Shown: positions 25,558 through 34,810, counted from the first letter of the stretch. The stretch: 64,000 nt of DNA from CBDDFN01 sp965227065 (GCA_965227065.1 CBDDFN010000017.1:25209-89208), one strand, 5' to 3'. Numbers and translations: made by a program. The notes: generated by a model from the letters alone, not told the origin.

Positions 25558-26844
25558 TCACCGCTTATTCATTCGGATACGAACCGACAAGGCATGCGCG
25601 CCCAGCCCTTCTGCGTCGGCCAAAGTCGCGGCCGCCGGGCCGATTTCACCCAGCCCTTCCGCACTTGCCCGCGTGATGGTGCTGCGCTTCATGAACGACA
25701 GAACCGACAGGCCGCTGGAAAAGCGGGCCGACCGCGCAGTGGGCAAAACGTGATTGGGTCCGGCGACATAATCACCGATCACTTCAGGCGTGTGATGGCC
25801 CAAAAAGATCGCCCCGGCATTGGTGAATTCAGACATCAACGCTTCAGGGTCGGTCACACACAGTTCCAGATGCTCCGGCGCGATCTTATCGATGATCGGC
25901 CCGAACTCATCGCGTCCCGCAACAATCACCGCGCCGAACTTGCGCCAGCTTTCATGGGCGATCGATTGACGCTCCAGCGTGTCGAGATGCTTGTCGACGG
26001 CAAAGACAACCTCATCAGCAAGGGTTTCATCATCGGTCAGCAGGATGGATTGGGCGACCGCGTCATGCTCGGCCTGGGACAGAAGGTCCGCGGCCAGCCA
26101 GTCGGGATTGGCGCTTTGATCGGCAACCACCAGAATTTCGGAAGGACCGGCAATCATGTCGATGCCGACCTTGCCGAACACCTGCCGTTTGGCTTCGGCC
26201 ACATAGGCATTGCCCGGCCCGGTGATGATATCGACCGGCGCAATCGTTTCAGTGCCATAGGCAAGGGCTGCCACCGCCTGCGCCCCGCCGATCCGGTAAA
26301 CCTCATCGACACCGGCAATGCGCGCGGCGGCCAGCACCAGCGGGTTGACCGCGCCATCAGGCGTCGGCACCACCATGGCGAGCCGCTTCACACCGGCAAC
26401 CTTGGCTGGGATCGCATTCATCAGGACGGAGCTTGGATAAGATGCCAGCCCACCCGGCACATAAAGCCCGGCGGCCCGAACCGCCGTCCAGCGGTGACCA
26501 AGCGTAATGCCCGCCTCGTCTTCATAAATTTCATCGGCGGGCCGCTGGCGGGCGTGATAGGCGCGCACGCGGTCCGCCGCCACGGTCAGCGCGGCAACCG
26601 CGTCGCTGTCCGCCTCCGCGATAATCGCGTCGATCTCGTCTTCGGAAAAGCGCAGATTATCAGCCTCAAACCGGTCAAAGCGGGCTGTATAGTCTTTGAT
26701 GGCGGCATCGCCGCGCTCGCGCACATCGGCAATGATCGCCTCAACCGCGCCGCGCACATCAAGCCCGGCCTCACGCTCATCGCTTAAAAAGCGGGCGAAG
26801 CGGTCTTCAAAATTTGCGTCCGATGTTTTGAAAAATTGCGGCAT
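25558..26844 (-). CDS. hisD: Histidinol dehydrogenase
   Basis: The 428-residue protein carries the HisD markers GLYVPGGLASYPSSVLMNAIPAK-like sequence, IGGAQAVAALAYGTETI, ITGPGNAYVAEAKRQVFG, AGPSEILVVAD, the SQAEHDAVAQSILLT histidine segment, and PEHLELCV. It performs the last two oxidations of histidine synthesis, L-histidinol to L-histidine, with NAD and a zinc ion. Length is usual. Downstream lie UPF0262 and the phosphatase; upstream are DUF2948 and murA, all on one strand and closely spaced. Confidence 0.97.
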   Translation of the reverse strand: MPQFFKTSDANFEDRFARFLSDEREAGLDVRGAVEAIIADVRERGDAAIKDYTARFDRFEADNLRFSEDEIDAIIAEADSDAVAALTVAADRVRAYHARQRPADEIYEDEAGITLGHRWTAVRAAGLYVPGGLASYPSSVLMNAIPAKVAGVKRLAMVVPTPDGAVNPLVLAAARIAGVDEVYRIGGAQAVAALAYGTETIAPVDIITGPGNAYVAEAKRQVFGKVGIDMIAGPSEILVVADQSANPDWLAADLLSQAEHDAVAQSILLTDDETLADEVVFAVDKHLDTLERQSIAHESWRKFGAVIVAGRDEFGPIIDKIAPEHLELCVTDPEALMSEFTNAGAIFLGHHTPEVIGDYVAGPNHVLPTARSARFSSGLSVLSFMKRSTITRASAEGLGEIGPAAATLADAEGLGAHALSVRIRMNKR

Positions 26845-26856
26845 TCGTTTTTCTAA

Positions 26857-27327
26857 TCAGTCATCCAGGGCATGTTCGGGCTTGGCAGGGGTGCGCCAGG
26901 CTTCGCTTGTGTCGCTCAGATGCGCATCAATCACTTCAGCGTCAAGCGCGACCGAGGCCCCATCGGCGAAATTGAGCGTAATGGTCACACCCTGATCGGT
27001 GTTTTCGGCCGTGATGGCAAGCAGTTCAAGCACCCGGGCGGTTTCAGACTGATCAATCCCGGAAATCCGTGCCGAACGCACAGTTTCAAAATGAAGACCA
27101 CAGCGCACCCGTTCAAACGGCTCATCGGCAACCGTGCGGCGTCCCAGAAAGCCGCGCTTGGTGTGGGGCTTTTCTTCCCAGCGGAAGCGCGCGGCCAGCA
27201 ATGCAAAGCGCTGTGTTGAGGGGGTAAAGCCCATCTCGCCGACAAAGACCACGGCATCTTGCAGCAGGGCTGACACGATGTTGAGATCGTCTTGGTCTTC
27301 CGCCTTGAGCCTGGCCATATCGCTCAT
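26857..27327 (-). CDS. DUF2948 family protein
   Basis: A 156-residue protein with ARLKAEDQDDLNIVSALLQDAVVFVGEM and FRWEEKPHTKRGFLGRRTVADEPFERVRCGLHFE, the hallmark of DUF2948, an alphaproteobacterial family without assigned function. The ATG at 27327 overlaps the murA stop as TGATG, so translation is coupled; a GTG one codon earlier is also open. The hisD gene begins 12 bp after it ends. Confidence 0.92.
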   Translation of the reverse strand: MSDMARLKAEDQDDLNIVSALLQDAVVFVGEMGFTPSTQRFALLAARFRWEEKPHTKRGFLGRRTVADEPFERVRCGLHFETVRSARISGIDQSETARVLELLAITAENTDQGVTITLNFADGASVALDAEVIDAHLSDTSEAWRTPAKPEHALDD

Positions 27328-28586
27328 CACTCGCCCTTGATCCGTTCCACGGTAGCCCCGACGGCGCGGAGCTTGTCTTCCAACTGCTCATAGCCGCGAT
27401 CAAGATGATAGACCCGATTGACGATGGTTTCACCCATCGCGCCAAGACCCGCAATCACCAGCGAGACCGAGGCGCGCAAATCGGTTGCCATGACCGGCGC
27501 ACCGACCAGACGGCGTGTGCCGCGCACTAAAGCCGATGCACCATGCACCGTAATGTCGGCGCCAAAGCGCAACAGCTCCGGCACATGCATGAAGCGGTTT
27601 TCAAAGATCGTCTCGGTAATCATGGCCGCCCCTTCGGCCCGCGTCATCAGCGCCATGAACTGGGCCTGCAGATCGGTGGGGAAGCCCGGATAGGGCTGGG
27701 TTTCGGCATCGACACCGACAATGCGCTCAGGCGCGGTGACCTTGAGGCCATTGTCCCGCTCCTCAATCGAGACGCCCGCGCGGCGCATATGTTGAATGAC
27801 CGATGCCAGATGATCGGCGCGCGCGCCTTCGAGCAGAACATCCCCGCCGGTCATGGCGGCCGCCATCATATAGGTGCCGGTTTCAATCCGGTCGGGAATG
27901 ACATTTTCATTGGCCCCGTGCAGCGCCTCGACCCCTTCGATCACCAGCCGTTCACTGCCTGTGCCGGTGATTTTGGCACCCATGGCATTGAGGCAATGCA
28001 CCAGATCGGTGATTTCGGGCTCGCGCGCGGCATTCTCAAGCACGGTGGTGCCTTTGGCGAGGCTTGCCGCCATCAGCAGATTCTCAGTCGCGCCAACCGA
28101 GACTTTGGGGAAATTGACATGCGCGCCCTGCAAGCCGCCCTTGGGGGCCCGCGCCACGACATAACCGCCTTCAAGCTCAATCTCCGCACCCAGCGCCTCC
28201 ATGCCCTTCAGATGCAGATCAATCGGCCGTGTGCCGATGGCGCACCCGCCGGGCAGCGAAACCTTGGCAGCCCCATGCCGGGCCAGCAATGGGCCAAGCA
28301 CCAGAACAGAAGCGCGCATGGTGCGCACCAGATCATAGCGCGCGGTGGTGGAACTCAATCCGCTGGCATCCAGCGTTACCGCGCCATTGCGGCTGACATC
28401 AACGCCCATATCTTCAAGCAGCCGGGCCATCGTCTTGATGTCGGCCAGGCGGGGCAGATGGTTCAGCACCAGCGGCTCGTCGGTCAAAAGCGCAGCCGCC
28501 ATCAAGGGCAGACCGGCATTCTTGGCGCCGGAAATCGGAATAGTGCCACAAAGGCGGGAGCCGCCTACAATTCGGATCGCGTCCAT
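27327..28586 (-). CDS. murA: UDP-N-acetylglucosamine 1-carboxyvinyltransferase
   Basis: The 419-residue enzyme has Lys22 and Asn23 (SGAKNAGLPL) and Cys115 in LPGGCAIGTRP, the catalytic residues at the same numbers as in the E. coli enzyme. It transfers enolpyruvate from PEP to UDP-GlcNAc, the first committed step of peptidoglycan synthesis, and is the fosfomycin target; the Cys indicates a sensitive-type active site. The ATG at 28586 is preferred over the TTG just before it. The stop overlaps DUF2948. Confidence 0.98.
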   Translation of the reverse strand: MDAIRIVGGSRLCGTIPISGAKNAGLPLMAAALLTDEPLVLNHLPRLADIKTMARLLEDMGVDVSRNGAVTLDASGLSSTTARYDLVRTMRASVLVLGPLLARHGAAKVSLPGGCAIGTRPIDLHLKGMEALGAEIELEGGYVVARAPKGGLQGAHVNFPKVSVGATENLLMAASLAKGTTVLENAAREPEITDLVHCLNAMGAKITGTGSERLVIEGVEALHGANENVIPDRIETGTYMMAAAMTGGDVLLEGARADHLASVIQHMRRAGVSIEERDNGLKVTAPERIVGVDAETQPYPGFPTDLQAQFMALMTRAEGAAMITETIFENRFMHVPELLRFGADITVHGASALVRGTRRLVGAPVMATDLRASVSLVIAGLGAMGETIVNRVYHLDRGYEQLEDKLRAVGATVERIKGE

Positions 28587-28622
28587 CAAAGTCCTTAGAG
28601 TTTGGCCATTACAACTGAGCCA

Positions 28623-29177
28623 TTATAGCTTGGGAAGGGTCACGCCCCGTTGGCCCTGATATTTGCCCTTGCGGTCGCCGTAAGACACCTCGCATGGCTC
28701 GGTGCCTTGCAGGAACAGAAACTGGCACGCCCCCTCATTGGCATAGATTTTGGCGGGCAGCGGCGTGGTGTTGGAAAACTCCAGCGTCACATGGCCTTCC
28801 CATTCGGGTTCAAGCGGCGTGACATTCACAATGATACCACAGCGCGCATAGGTCGATTTACCCAGGCAGATCACCAGCACATCACGCGGAATGCGGAAAT
28901 ATTCCACCGTGCGGGCAAGCGCAAAGGAATTGGGCGGGATCACGCAGACATCGGTCTTGCGGTCGACAAACCCGGCATTGGAGAAATCCTTGGGGTCCAC
29001 AACCGCCGAATCGACATTGGTGAAAATCTTGAACTCGTCGGAGACCCGTGCGTCGTAACCGTAAGAGCTGACCCCGTAAGAGATCACCCCATCGCGCTTT
29101 TGCGCCTCAACAAACGGCTCGATCATGCCGTCTTGTTGCGCGCGTTCGCGGATCCATTTGTCGGGAAGAATACCCAT
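28623..29177 (-). CDS. dcd: dCTP deaminase
   Basis: A 184-residue protein with the Dcd motifs SYGVSSYGYDARVSDEF, VIPPNSFALARTVEYFRIPRDVL, GKSTYARCGIIVNVTPLEPEWEGHVTLEFSN-like core, and EGACQFLFL. It converts dCTP to dUTP, feeding thymidylate synthesis. Length is normal for the monofunctional enzyme. It ends 36 bp before murA begins and starts 9 bp after a small protein gene, all on one strand. Confidence 0.97.
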   Translation of the reverse strand: MGILPDKWIRERAQQDGMIEPFVEAQKRDGVISYGVSSYGYDARVSDEFKIFTNVDSAVVDPKDFSNAGFVDRKTDVCVIPPNSFALARTVEYFRIPRDVLVICLGKSTYARCGIIVNVTPLEPEWEGHVTLEFSNTTPLPAKIYANEGACQFLFLQGTEPCEVSYGDRKGKYQGQRGVTLPKL

Positions 29178-29186
29178 AATTGTGGC

Positions 29187-29345
29187 CTAGTCCTGTTCCT
29201 GTCCGCCCTGATTAGCAGATTCGCCCGCTTTCCGCGCCCGCGCCTGCGCTTTGCGGCGCTTAAGATTGTCGCGCAGGGCCTCAGACAGGCGCTCGGCGCG
29301 CTCGTCTTTGGACGATTTGTTGGTGTCGGTCGGTGTGTTCGTCAT
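29187..29345 (-). CDS. Small basic protein of unknown function
   Basis: From the ATG at 29345 this is a 52-residue highly charged protein: MTNTPTDTNKSSKDERAERLSEALRDNLKRRKAQARARKAGESANQ and an acidic end. A central Arg/Lys-rich helix is likely. Comparable small proteins occur in alphaproteobacteria, but I do not recognise a named family. It ends 9 bp before dcd. The frame is open further upstream but without a ribosome-binding site. Confidence 0.6.
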   Translation of the reverse strand: MTNTPTDTNKSSKDERAERLSEALRDNLKRRKAQARARKAGESANQGGQEQD

Positions 29346-29458
29346 GATGATGCGGTCTAATGCTCGATTAAGGCTGCGAATAGCCCGGATTTGGGCGGCA
29401 TAATGTCCCAAACCCCTAAGGGTGCACAAGCGGGCTTGCGAAGCGCGAAAAGTGGAAT

Positions 29459-29560
29459 TAGTGTCCGGCCCTCTTCAAGAGCCACGCCCTCGTAGCTCAG
29501 TGGTAGAGCGCACCCTTGGTAAGGGTGAGGTCGAGTGTTCAATTCACTCCGGGGGCACCA
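29459..29560 (+). promoter_or_regulatory. Likely tRNA-Thr promoter region
   Basis: TTGCGA at 29436-29441 and TAGTGT at 29459-29464 are 17 bp apart, 21 bp before the tRNA begins. The -35 matches that of the tRNA-Phe promoter; the -10 is weak. Confidence 0.4.
29486..29560 (+). tRNA. tRNA-Thr (GGT)
   Basis: Acceptor GCCCTCG pairs with CGGGGGC, D-arm GCTCAGTGGTAGAGC, anticodon stem CACCC/GGGTG with loop TTGGTAA (anticodon GGT), T-loop GTTCAATTC, and encoded CCA at 29558-29560. It stands alone between a minus-strand core operon and a plus-strand dehydrogenase. No integrase lies beside it. Confidence 0.97.
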
Positions 29561-29712
29561 TTTCCTTCATCTGTTCAAAGACTTGCTCAGAAGCGCAACG
29601 TTCAGCGCGCGCAGCGTCGAATTGCGCGCCCCGCGCTTGCACAATTTTTTCGAACCCGTGGAAAAGCTCGGCTAGTCTGATGTCTGGATTGGCACAGACG
29701 CGGAGTGGATGA

Positions 29713-30735
29713 GTGAAAGTGTTTGTAACCGGCGCCACCGGTCTGGTTGGCGCGCACACGGCCCGCGCGCTTCTTGATGCCGGTCATAAGGTTCGCCTGC
29801 TGGTGCGTGATGAAAATCTGGCACGAACTTATTTCGCCCGCCATGGCTACCCAATTGATGATTTCATCATCGGCGATATGCGCGACACAGATACGGTGAA
29901 GGCGGGACTTGAAGGCTGCGAGGGAATTGTGCATGCCGCCGCGCTTGTGTCGGTCGATCCCAAACGGGCGGATGAAATTTACCGCAACAATGTGGCAGGC
30001 ATCGATTCGGTCATTGGGTCCGCTTGCGCCCTGGGGATTGAACGGATCGTCTATGTCTCAAGCCTGTCGGTTCTGATGCAGCCCAATATCGACACGGTGA
30101 ACGAGCGCACGCCGCTTGGGAATCCTGTCAGCCCTTACGGGCGATCCAAACGCGCCTGCGATCAGCATGTCCGGTGCCTGCAAGAAGACGGCCACCCCAT
30201 CCAGATCACCTATCCCTCAGGCATTTTCGCCCCCGATGATCCCAAAATGTCGGAAGCCAATAAGGGGGTCGCCACCATGCTGCGCACCATACCGGTGACA
30301 AGCTCAGGATTGCAGATTGTCGATGCGCGCGATCTGGGGGCGATGCATGCCCGGCTGATCGAACAAGGCCCTGCCAGCGCGCCGATTGACCGGCGCTTCA
30401 TCACCGCAGGCCCTTATTTTCCGTGGAATGAATTTCACGCCATGCTGGAAGCGCTGGTGGAGCGGAATATTGTCTCCATCCCCCTGCCCGGCGCGCTGTT
30501 GCGCGGCATCGGACGGCTTAATGACTGGGCCAGCCGCATCGTGCCGTTTGAATCACAAATCACCTATGAAGCGATGAGCTACGCGAGCCAGTGGGTCACC
30601 GCCGATGCAAGCAAGATTGAACAGCATACCGGCGTGAACTTCCGGCCCGGTTCGGAAACCTTTGCCGACACGATCCGCTGGCTGGTGGCCGATGGTCATA
30701 TGCCGCCCAAACTGGCCGGTGCGCTTGCCCCCTGA
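29713..30735 (+). CDS. NAD-dependent epimerase/dehydratase (extended SDR)
   Basis: The protein opens with a nucleotide-binding GATGLVGAHTARALLDAG Rossmann motif and has the catalytic PYGRSKRACD (Tyr-x3-Lys) near residue 140, preceded by YVSSLSVL. It belongs to the extended SDR class of epimerases and reductases; the substrate is not readable. The start is a GTG at 29713. The gene ends 66 bp before a carboxymuconolactone decarboxylase-like gene on the same strand. Members with such neighbours often act on aromatic or steroid-like compounds, but that is conjecture. Confidence 0.87.
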   Translation: MKVFVTGATGLVGAHTARALLDAGHKVRLLVRDENLARTYFARHGYPIDDFIIGDMRDTDTVKAGLEGCEGIVHAAALVSVDPKRADEIYRNNVAGIDSVIGSACALGIERIVYVSSLSVLMQPNIDTVNERTPLGNPVSPYGRSKRACDQHVRCLQEDGHPIQITYPSGIFAPDDPKMSEANKGVATMLRTIPVTSSGLQIVDARDLGAMHARLIEQGPASAPIDRRFITAGPYFPWNEFHAMLEALVERNIVSIPLPGALLRGIGRLNDWASRIVPFESQITYEAMSYASQWVTADASKIEQHTGVNFRPGSETFADTIRWLVADGHMPPKLAGALAP

Positions 30736-30801
30736 TGACGGTTGGACGGGGCCTCCCCGCTGGCCTTAAGATGCCGCCAAACAAATTTGGGAGGCAGCGT
30801 C

Positions 30802-31365
30802 ATGCGGCTAGACAAACCACGGATCACACCCTTGCGCGAAGACGAGTTGACCGAAGAACAGCACAAGCAGCTCGGTCCTTTCGGGTTGAAGGGGCCTGTC
30901 CTCAATATCTTTAAAACGCTCGTACGCGCGCCCGAAGCCAACAAGCAGTTCTTGCGCTATGGCGGCTATATCCTGTCTGACGCCAACACGCTCAAAGCCC
31001 GGGAACGCGAAATCGTCATTCTCCGCGTCGGCTTCTTGTGCAAGTCAGGCTATGAATGGGCGCAGCATGAAATTATCGGCAAGCAATCGGGGCTCGCCGA
31101 TGATGAGATTGCGCGCATCAAACAAGGTGCCGATGCGAAAGGATGGAGCGCTGCGGACGCCGCGCTGATCCGGGCGACCGATGATCTCGTCACCAACCAT
31201 TTCATTTCAGACGAAAGCTGGGCGGGCCTGACGGATCTGACCGACCGGCAGAAAATCGATCTGATTTTCACCGCCGGCCAGTACACGCAAGTGTCCATGC
31301 TGCTCAATTCACTCGGGGTGCAGCTTGACGAGGGCCTGACGCTCGACCCCGATTTGCGCGGCTAG
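30802..31365 (+). CDS. Carboxymuconolactone decarboxylase family protein
   Basis: From the ATG at 30802 (GGGAGGC upstream) the 187-residue protein shows the CMD/AhpD fold: PLREDELTEEQHKQL, VLNIFKTLVRAPEANKQFLRYGGYIL, REREIVILRVGFLCKSGYEWAQHEIIGKQSGLADDEI and LIFTAGQYTQVSMLLNSLG. Only one Cys is present in the usual CxxC position (FLCKSGYEWAQH), so it is not a canonical peroxidase of the AhpD type. Its role may be in aromatic-compound decarboxylation or in another peroxidase-like reaction; neighbours do not settle it. It is co-directional with the epimerase gene. Confidence 0.87.
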   Translation: MRLDKPRITPLREDELTEEQHKQLGPFGLKGPVLNIFKTLVRAPEANKQFLRYGGYILSDANTLKAREREIVILRVGFLCKSGYEWAQHEIIGKQSGLADDEIARIKQGADAKGWSAADAALIRATDDLVTNHFISDESWAGLTDLTDRQKIDLIFTAGQYTQVSMLLNSLGVQLDEGLTLDPDLRG

Positions 31366-31373
31366 AGACCGCT

Positions 31374-32279
31374 TTACCAGCCGCTTGCCTTCTCATCGGC
31401 ACCAATGGGCGGCGTGCTGGAAAGATCAGGCGCACCGTCGGGGCCCTTCACCCCGATCCGCGGATCAAGCCCGGTGGGATCAATGGGAATGCCAAAGCGC
31501 ATCGTGGCATGGGCATGGGCGACCTGATGCATGGCAAGCTGGGCGGACATCACCGTGCTGCGGCCTGCGGCATCGAGCGAATTATTGACCGCTTCCTTGG
31601 CGAGTTTGAGCGCATAAAGCGACTTGTTGGTCATCCGGCCGGCCAGGGCGAGGGTGAAATCGGCAAGCTCGGCTTCAGGCACCACATGATTGACCATGCC
31701 AAGACCCTGCGCGTCCTGGGCCGAAATCGCGTCGGCTGTGAACAGCAATTCCTTGGCTTTGCGCGGGCCGAACTCATAGGGGCTTGAGAACCATTCCACT
31801 CCGGGAATGCCCATCACAAGCGTATTGTCCTGAAAGCTCGCCGTGTCGGCGGCAATGATAATGTCGCATGGCCAGACCAGCATCAGCCCGCCGGAAATAC
31901 ATTTGCCCTGAACCTGGGCGATGGTGGGTTTACCGATATTGCGCCAGCGCTCTGAAAAGCCGAAATAGATTTCTTTCTCGCGCGCATGCATCGCCTCATG
32001 GCCGGCCCCGGTATAACCGCCCCATGTTCCGACAGGGGTTTTGTCCGCCATGTTGCGCATCGGGCCGCGCTCCCGCAAATCGTGACCCGATGAGAAATGC
32101 GGACCGTTTGCTGCCAGAATGATCACCTTGATCGTGTCATCACGCGCCGCCTTGTCGAACGCATCATTCAACGCATAGAGCAAATCGGTATCCTGGGCGT
32201 TGCGCGTTTCGGGCCGGTTGAGCGTGATCCGGGCAACGCCGTCCTGAGGCGTGTCATAGAGTATGGGTGTGTCGGTCAT
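31374..32279 (-). CDS. Enoyl-CoA hydratase/isomerase family protein
   Basis: The 301-residue protein begins MTDTPILYDTPQDGVARITLNRPETRNAQ and has the crotonase oxyanion-hole segments FSSGHDLRERG and KCISGGLMLVWPCDIIIAADTASFQD, followed by GVEWFSSPYEFGPRKAKELLFTAD. It acts on CoA thioesters, as hydratase or isomerase; the reaction cannot be pinned down. Position of the second catalytic Glu in crotonases is occupied here by GIPGVEW. The frame stays open 31 codons further upstream but those codons look non-coding. It converges on the CMD gene with 8 bp between stops. Confidence 0.88.
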   Translation of the reverse strand: MTDTPILYDTPQDGVARITLNRPETRNAQDTDLLYALNDAFDKAARDDTIKVIILAANGPHFSSGHDLRERGPMRNMADKTPVGTWGGYTGAGHEAMHAREKEIYFGFSERWRNIGKPTIAQVQGKCISGGLMLVWPCDIIIAADTASFQDNTLVMGIPGVEWFSSPYEFGPRKAKELLFTADAISAQDAQGLGMVNHVVPEAELADFTLALAGRMTNKSLYALKLAKEAVNNSLDAAGRSTVMSAQLAMHQVAHAHATMRFGIPIDPTGLDPRIGVKGPDGAPDLSSTPPIGADEKASGW

Positions 32280-32445
32280 GTGAGTGTCCCTGTTTTGTCT
32301 TGATAGCTCTGGTTTCGATGCACCAGCGTGCCGCACTGGAGGGTGGCATCTCAAGCGCTGACATTGGTGCACTAAGCGGGCAGACAGGGCGGATGTGCCG
32401 CGCGGCTTTGCACAGCGTGCCGCACACGCAAGCCGGGCAATAGGT

Positions 32446-32473
32446 GGGGCGGCGCCTCAGGCTACGCCGCCCC
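32446..32473. terminator. Nine-bp GC hairpin after the metalloprotease gene
   Basis: GGGGCGGCG and CGCCGCCCC pair perfectly around a ten-base loop, 26 bp downstream of the metalloprotease stop on the minus strand. No T-run follows on either strand, so it is a transcript-end or stabilising hairpin rather than a classic terminator. The rest of the 220-bp gap holds nothing else I recognise. Confidence 0.5.
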
Positions 32474-32498
32474 GATGGATCAGTGTCCAGGTTAGGAT

Positions 32499-34640
32499 CT
32501 AGACAAGGACCACATCATCAGCGGCGCCGACAAAAACCATGGGGACCAGAAGCGTATCCGCAGCCCCCAGCGTGTCGGTCAGCTCAAACTCGTAGAAAAA
32601 TGTCACTTCTTCGCCGGCGGCCAGACCATCAATCTCACTGTCATTGAACCAGACTTCAATATCGAAGCTTTTATCGCCGGTCCGGGTGATCAACCGGTCG
32701 CCGGGTGCGGCCGGATCAAGCTTGGTGATGGTGAGGTCAAGCACGTCTCCCAGGTCAGGATCGTCAAAGCTGAACTGATAGACAAAGCGATACTCAAAAT
32801 CATTGGCGTCGGGATGATCGGCGGCAAGCTCAAACACCCGTCCGCCGACAATGTCTTCCTGCAGGAAAGGCAGCACGGGCGCGTCATTCACACCCGTGAT
32901 GGTGATGTCGATTTGAGTTTCCACACCGCCCACGCTGGTAACCGCAAAACTGTCTGTCACCATTGTCCCATCAGCCATACCATCCAGCGCGACGGTGGGT
33001 GTGTAGCTGTAAGCGCCATCGGTGCCAAGGGTCAGCTCTCCATAAAGTCCTGGCAGTGTCGCCGCCGCAAAACTGTCCGCACCAGACACCGAATCGATGA
33101 TCGACAGCACACCGCTTGCGCCCGCCTCATCTTCGCTCATGGCTGCGGTTTCGCCATCAATAGAGACACTTGCTGTCAAAAGATCGGCCAGCGTGTAAAC
33201 CTCGCCGCCCAGCGCAACAAACTCCACACCAACCAGCGTGTCGGACCCCTCATCACCGTCGCTGTCATCAAGATCGGTCACCGCAACCGACCCGCCCATA
33301 TCAACAAATTCATAGCTGCCATAGAGCCCGTCATAAACGGCGGTGTCGGTGCCTGCACCGCCATTGAGCACATCATCACCCAGCCCGCCTTTCAGACTGT
33401 CATCGCCACCATTGCCCGACAGGCTGTTGGCGCCATCATTGCCGATCAGCGTGTCATTGTTGGGCCCCGCCATGGCATTCTCGATCAGCGACTGGGTGGA
33501 GCCTTCAAACTCAAGCGCGTTGTAGATATGCGCCCGCGCGCGATTGCCATCGCCCAGATTGGCACGCATCGCGTTGCTGCCAACTTCAAGGTCGGTCCAG
33601 TATCCAGGGCGCAGATCGATAGCCAGCACCGTGCTTAGATTGGAGAAATCATAGGTGTCGGTTCCATCGCCATCCCACACGGTGCGGAATATCTTGCGGT
33701 TGACCGGATCGCCTTGCGAGACGCCATTGACGAAAAACTCGCCGGTGGCGGCGTTGACCGTATAGGTCGTCGCGGTCGCATTATGGGCAAAGTTCGCGCC
33801 ATAGAGGAATTGCAGCGCGGCAATGTCATACATCATCAGCGTCTGGGCATAGCTGTCACTATAGTTGGAATAGCCACCGCTGAGCGGGTCACCGACATAG
33901 GAACGGTAGGTCATGATGGAAAATTCCATCGCATCCCGGTCGGCATTCATGACACCGAAATTGCTTTGGCTGGTATGACCATGGCTGAGCCCCACCGCAT
34001 GGCCGATCTCGTGACCCACCGTGTGCCAGTCATAATCCCCCAGGTCGGGAAAATCGCCGGAGTTGCCAAACCACAGATCACCACCCTTCTCACCGCCGCT
34101 GGGATAATAGGCATAGGCGGTGCCGGCATCGTCTGAATTGCCGAAGCGCAATTGCGCTTCCTGATCCTCATCAAGCGCGCCTTCGGCCCCGTCAAGCTCC
34201 ACAAAGCTTAATCCCGAAACGGCCGCAAATGTGTCGAGCCAGTAATAAGCGGCATCCATCTGCTGGGCTGAAAATGCGGTGAACGTGTCAACCGCCACGC
34301 CATAGGTGGGGGAATAGTCGCTGACCGCATCGGGAAAGGAAAAGGTGACCTCAGTGTCAGCCCATTTGCGGCCCGCGAGCAGGCCATTGATATTTTGGTC
34401 TGCGCTGCCCGCACCGGCCGAAAAATAGGATGCCGGTTCCGCGCCATAGTCGATCACACTATCAAGCGCGGCCACCGCCACATCGCCGTAAAGCTGGGTT
34501 GAACCATCACCGGCCTCCCCCGCATAGCCATCAGCAAAGCTCAGATGAGCAAGCGTGTCGTCAAACACCGCGCCGGGAAAATGATGGAGGGAACCTTCAA
34601 ATTCGTCCGTTCCCGGATTGGCACGACACAGATCACACAT
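32499..34640 (-). CDS. Serralysin-like M10 metalloprotease with RTX and VCBS-type repeats
   Basis: The zinc site is HTVGHEIGHAVGLSH (His210, Glu211, His214, His220) with the Met-turn SIMTYRSY at 241-248, the metzincin/serralysin signature. RTX-type calcium repeats run from NNDTLIGNDGANSLSGNGGDD to GGAGTDTAVYDG (about 397-436). The remaining 270 residues contain a VCBS-like domain (ITITGVNDAPV) and acidic beta-rich modules. It lacks a Sec signal and starts MCDLCRANPG, like other members secreted in one step by type I systems. No type I secretion genes lie in the window. It would digest extracellular protein. It is divergent from the MDR reductase with 272 bp between. Confidence 0.93.
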   Translation of the reverse strand: MCDLCRANPGTDEFEGSLHHFPGAVFDDTLAHLSFADGYAGEAGDGSTQLYGDVAVAALDSVIDYGAEPASYFSAGAGSADQNINGLLAGRKWADTEVTFSFPDAVSDYSPTYGVAVDTFTAFSAQQMDAAYYWLDTFAAVSGLSFVELDGAEGALDEDQEAQLRFGNSDDAGTAYAYYPSGGEKGGDLWFGNSGDFPDLGDYDWHTVGHEIGHAVGLSHGHTSQSNFGVMNADRDAMEFSIMTYRSYVGDPLSGGYSNYSDSYAQTLMMYDIAALQFLYGANFAHNATATTYTVNAATGEFFVNGVSQGDPVNRKIFRTVWDGDGTDTYDFSNLSTVLAIDLRPGYWTDLEVGSNAMRANLGDGNRARAHIYNALEFEGSTQSLIENAMAGPNNDTLIGNDGANSLSGNGGDDSLKGGLGDDVLNGGAGTDTAVYDGLYGSYEFVDMGGSVAVTDLDDSDGDEGSDTLVGVEFVALGGEVYTLADLLTASVSIDGETAAMSEDEAGASGVLSIIDSVSGADSFAAATLPGLYGELTLGTDGAYSYTPTVALDGMADGTMVTDSFAVTSVGGVETQIDITITGVNDAPVLPFLQEDIVGGRVFELAADHPDANDFEYRFVYQFSFDDPDLGDVLDLTITKLDPAAPGDRLITRTGDKSFDIEVWFNDSEIDGLAAGEEVTFFYEFELTDTLGAADTLLVPMVFVGAADDVVLV

Positions 34641-34793
34641 GGCGGCGAATGCTCCTCACTCACTTGTCTTCTTCTTATTTTTCACGCCCTTTTTGTTTTT
34701 TGGATCGGGCGCGCCAGACATTTCTTATGGCATCCATCAAGCCCCGATCATGCTTAACAAGGGGTTAGCAAAGGCTCGAAACGCCTGAAATCA

Positions 34794-34810
34794 CGCCCCA
34801 ATCCGGGGCG
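34794..34810. other. Hairpin in the divergent 272-bp gap
   Basis: CGCCCC and GGGGCG form a perfect 6-bp stem with loop AATCC, and a second partial copy (CCCCAATCGGG) follows at once. The gap (34641-34912) between the protease and the MDR gene otherwise holds an AT-rich stretch at 34662-34705, probably the protease promoter. No gene is visible in it. Confidence 0.45.

Noticed and set aside
32286..32372. Longer enoyl-CoA hydratase start at 32372
   Set aside because: The upstream codons do not match the family and there is no ribosome-binding site; the Met at 32279 fits.
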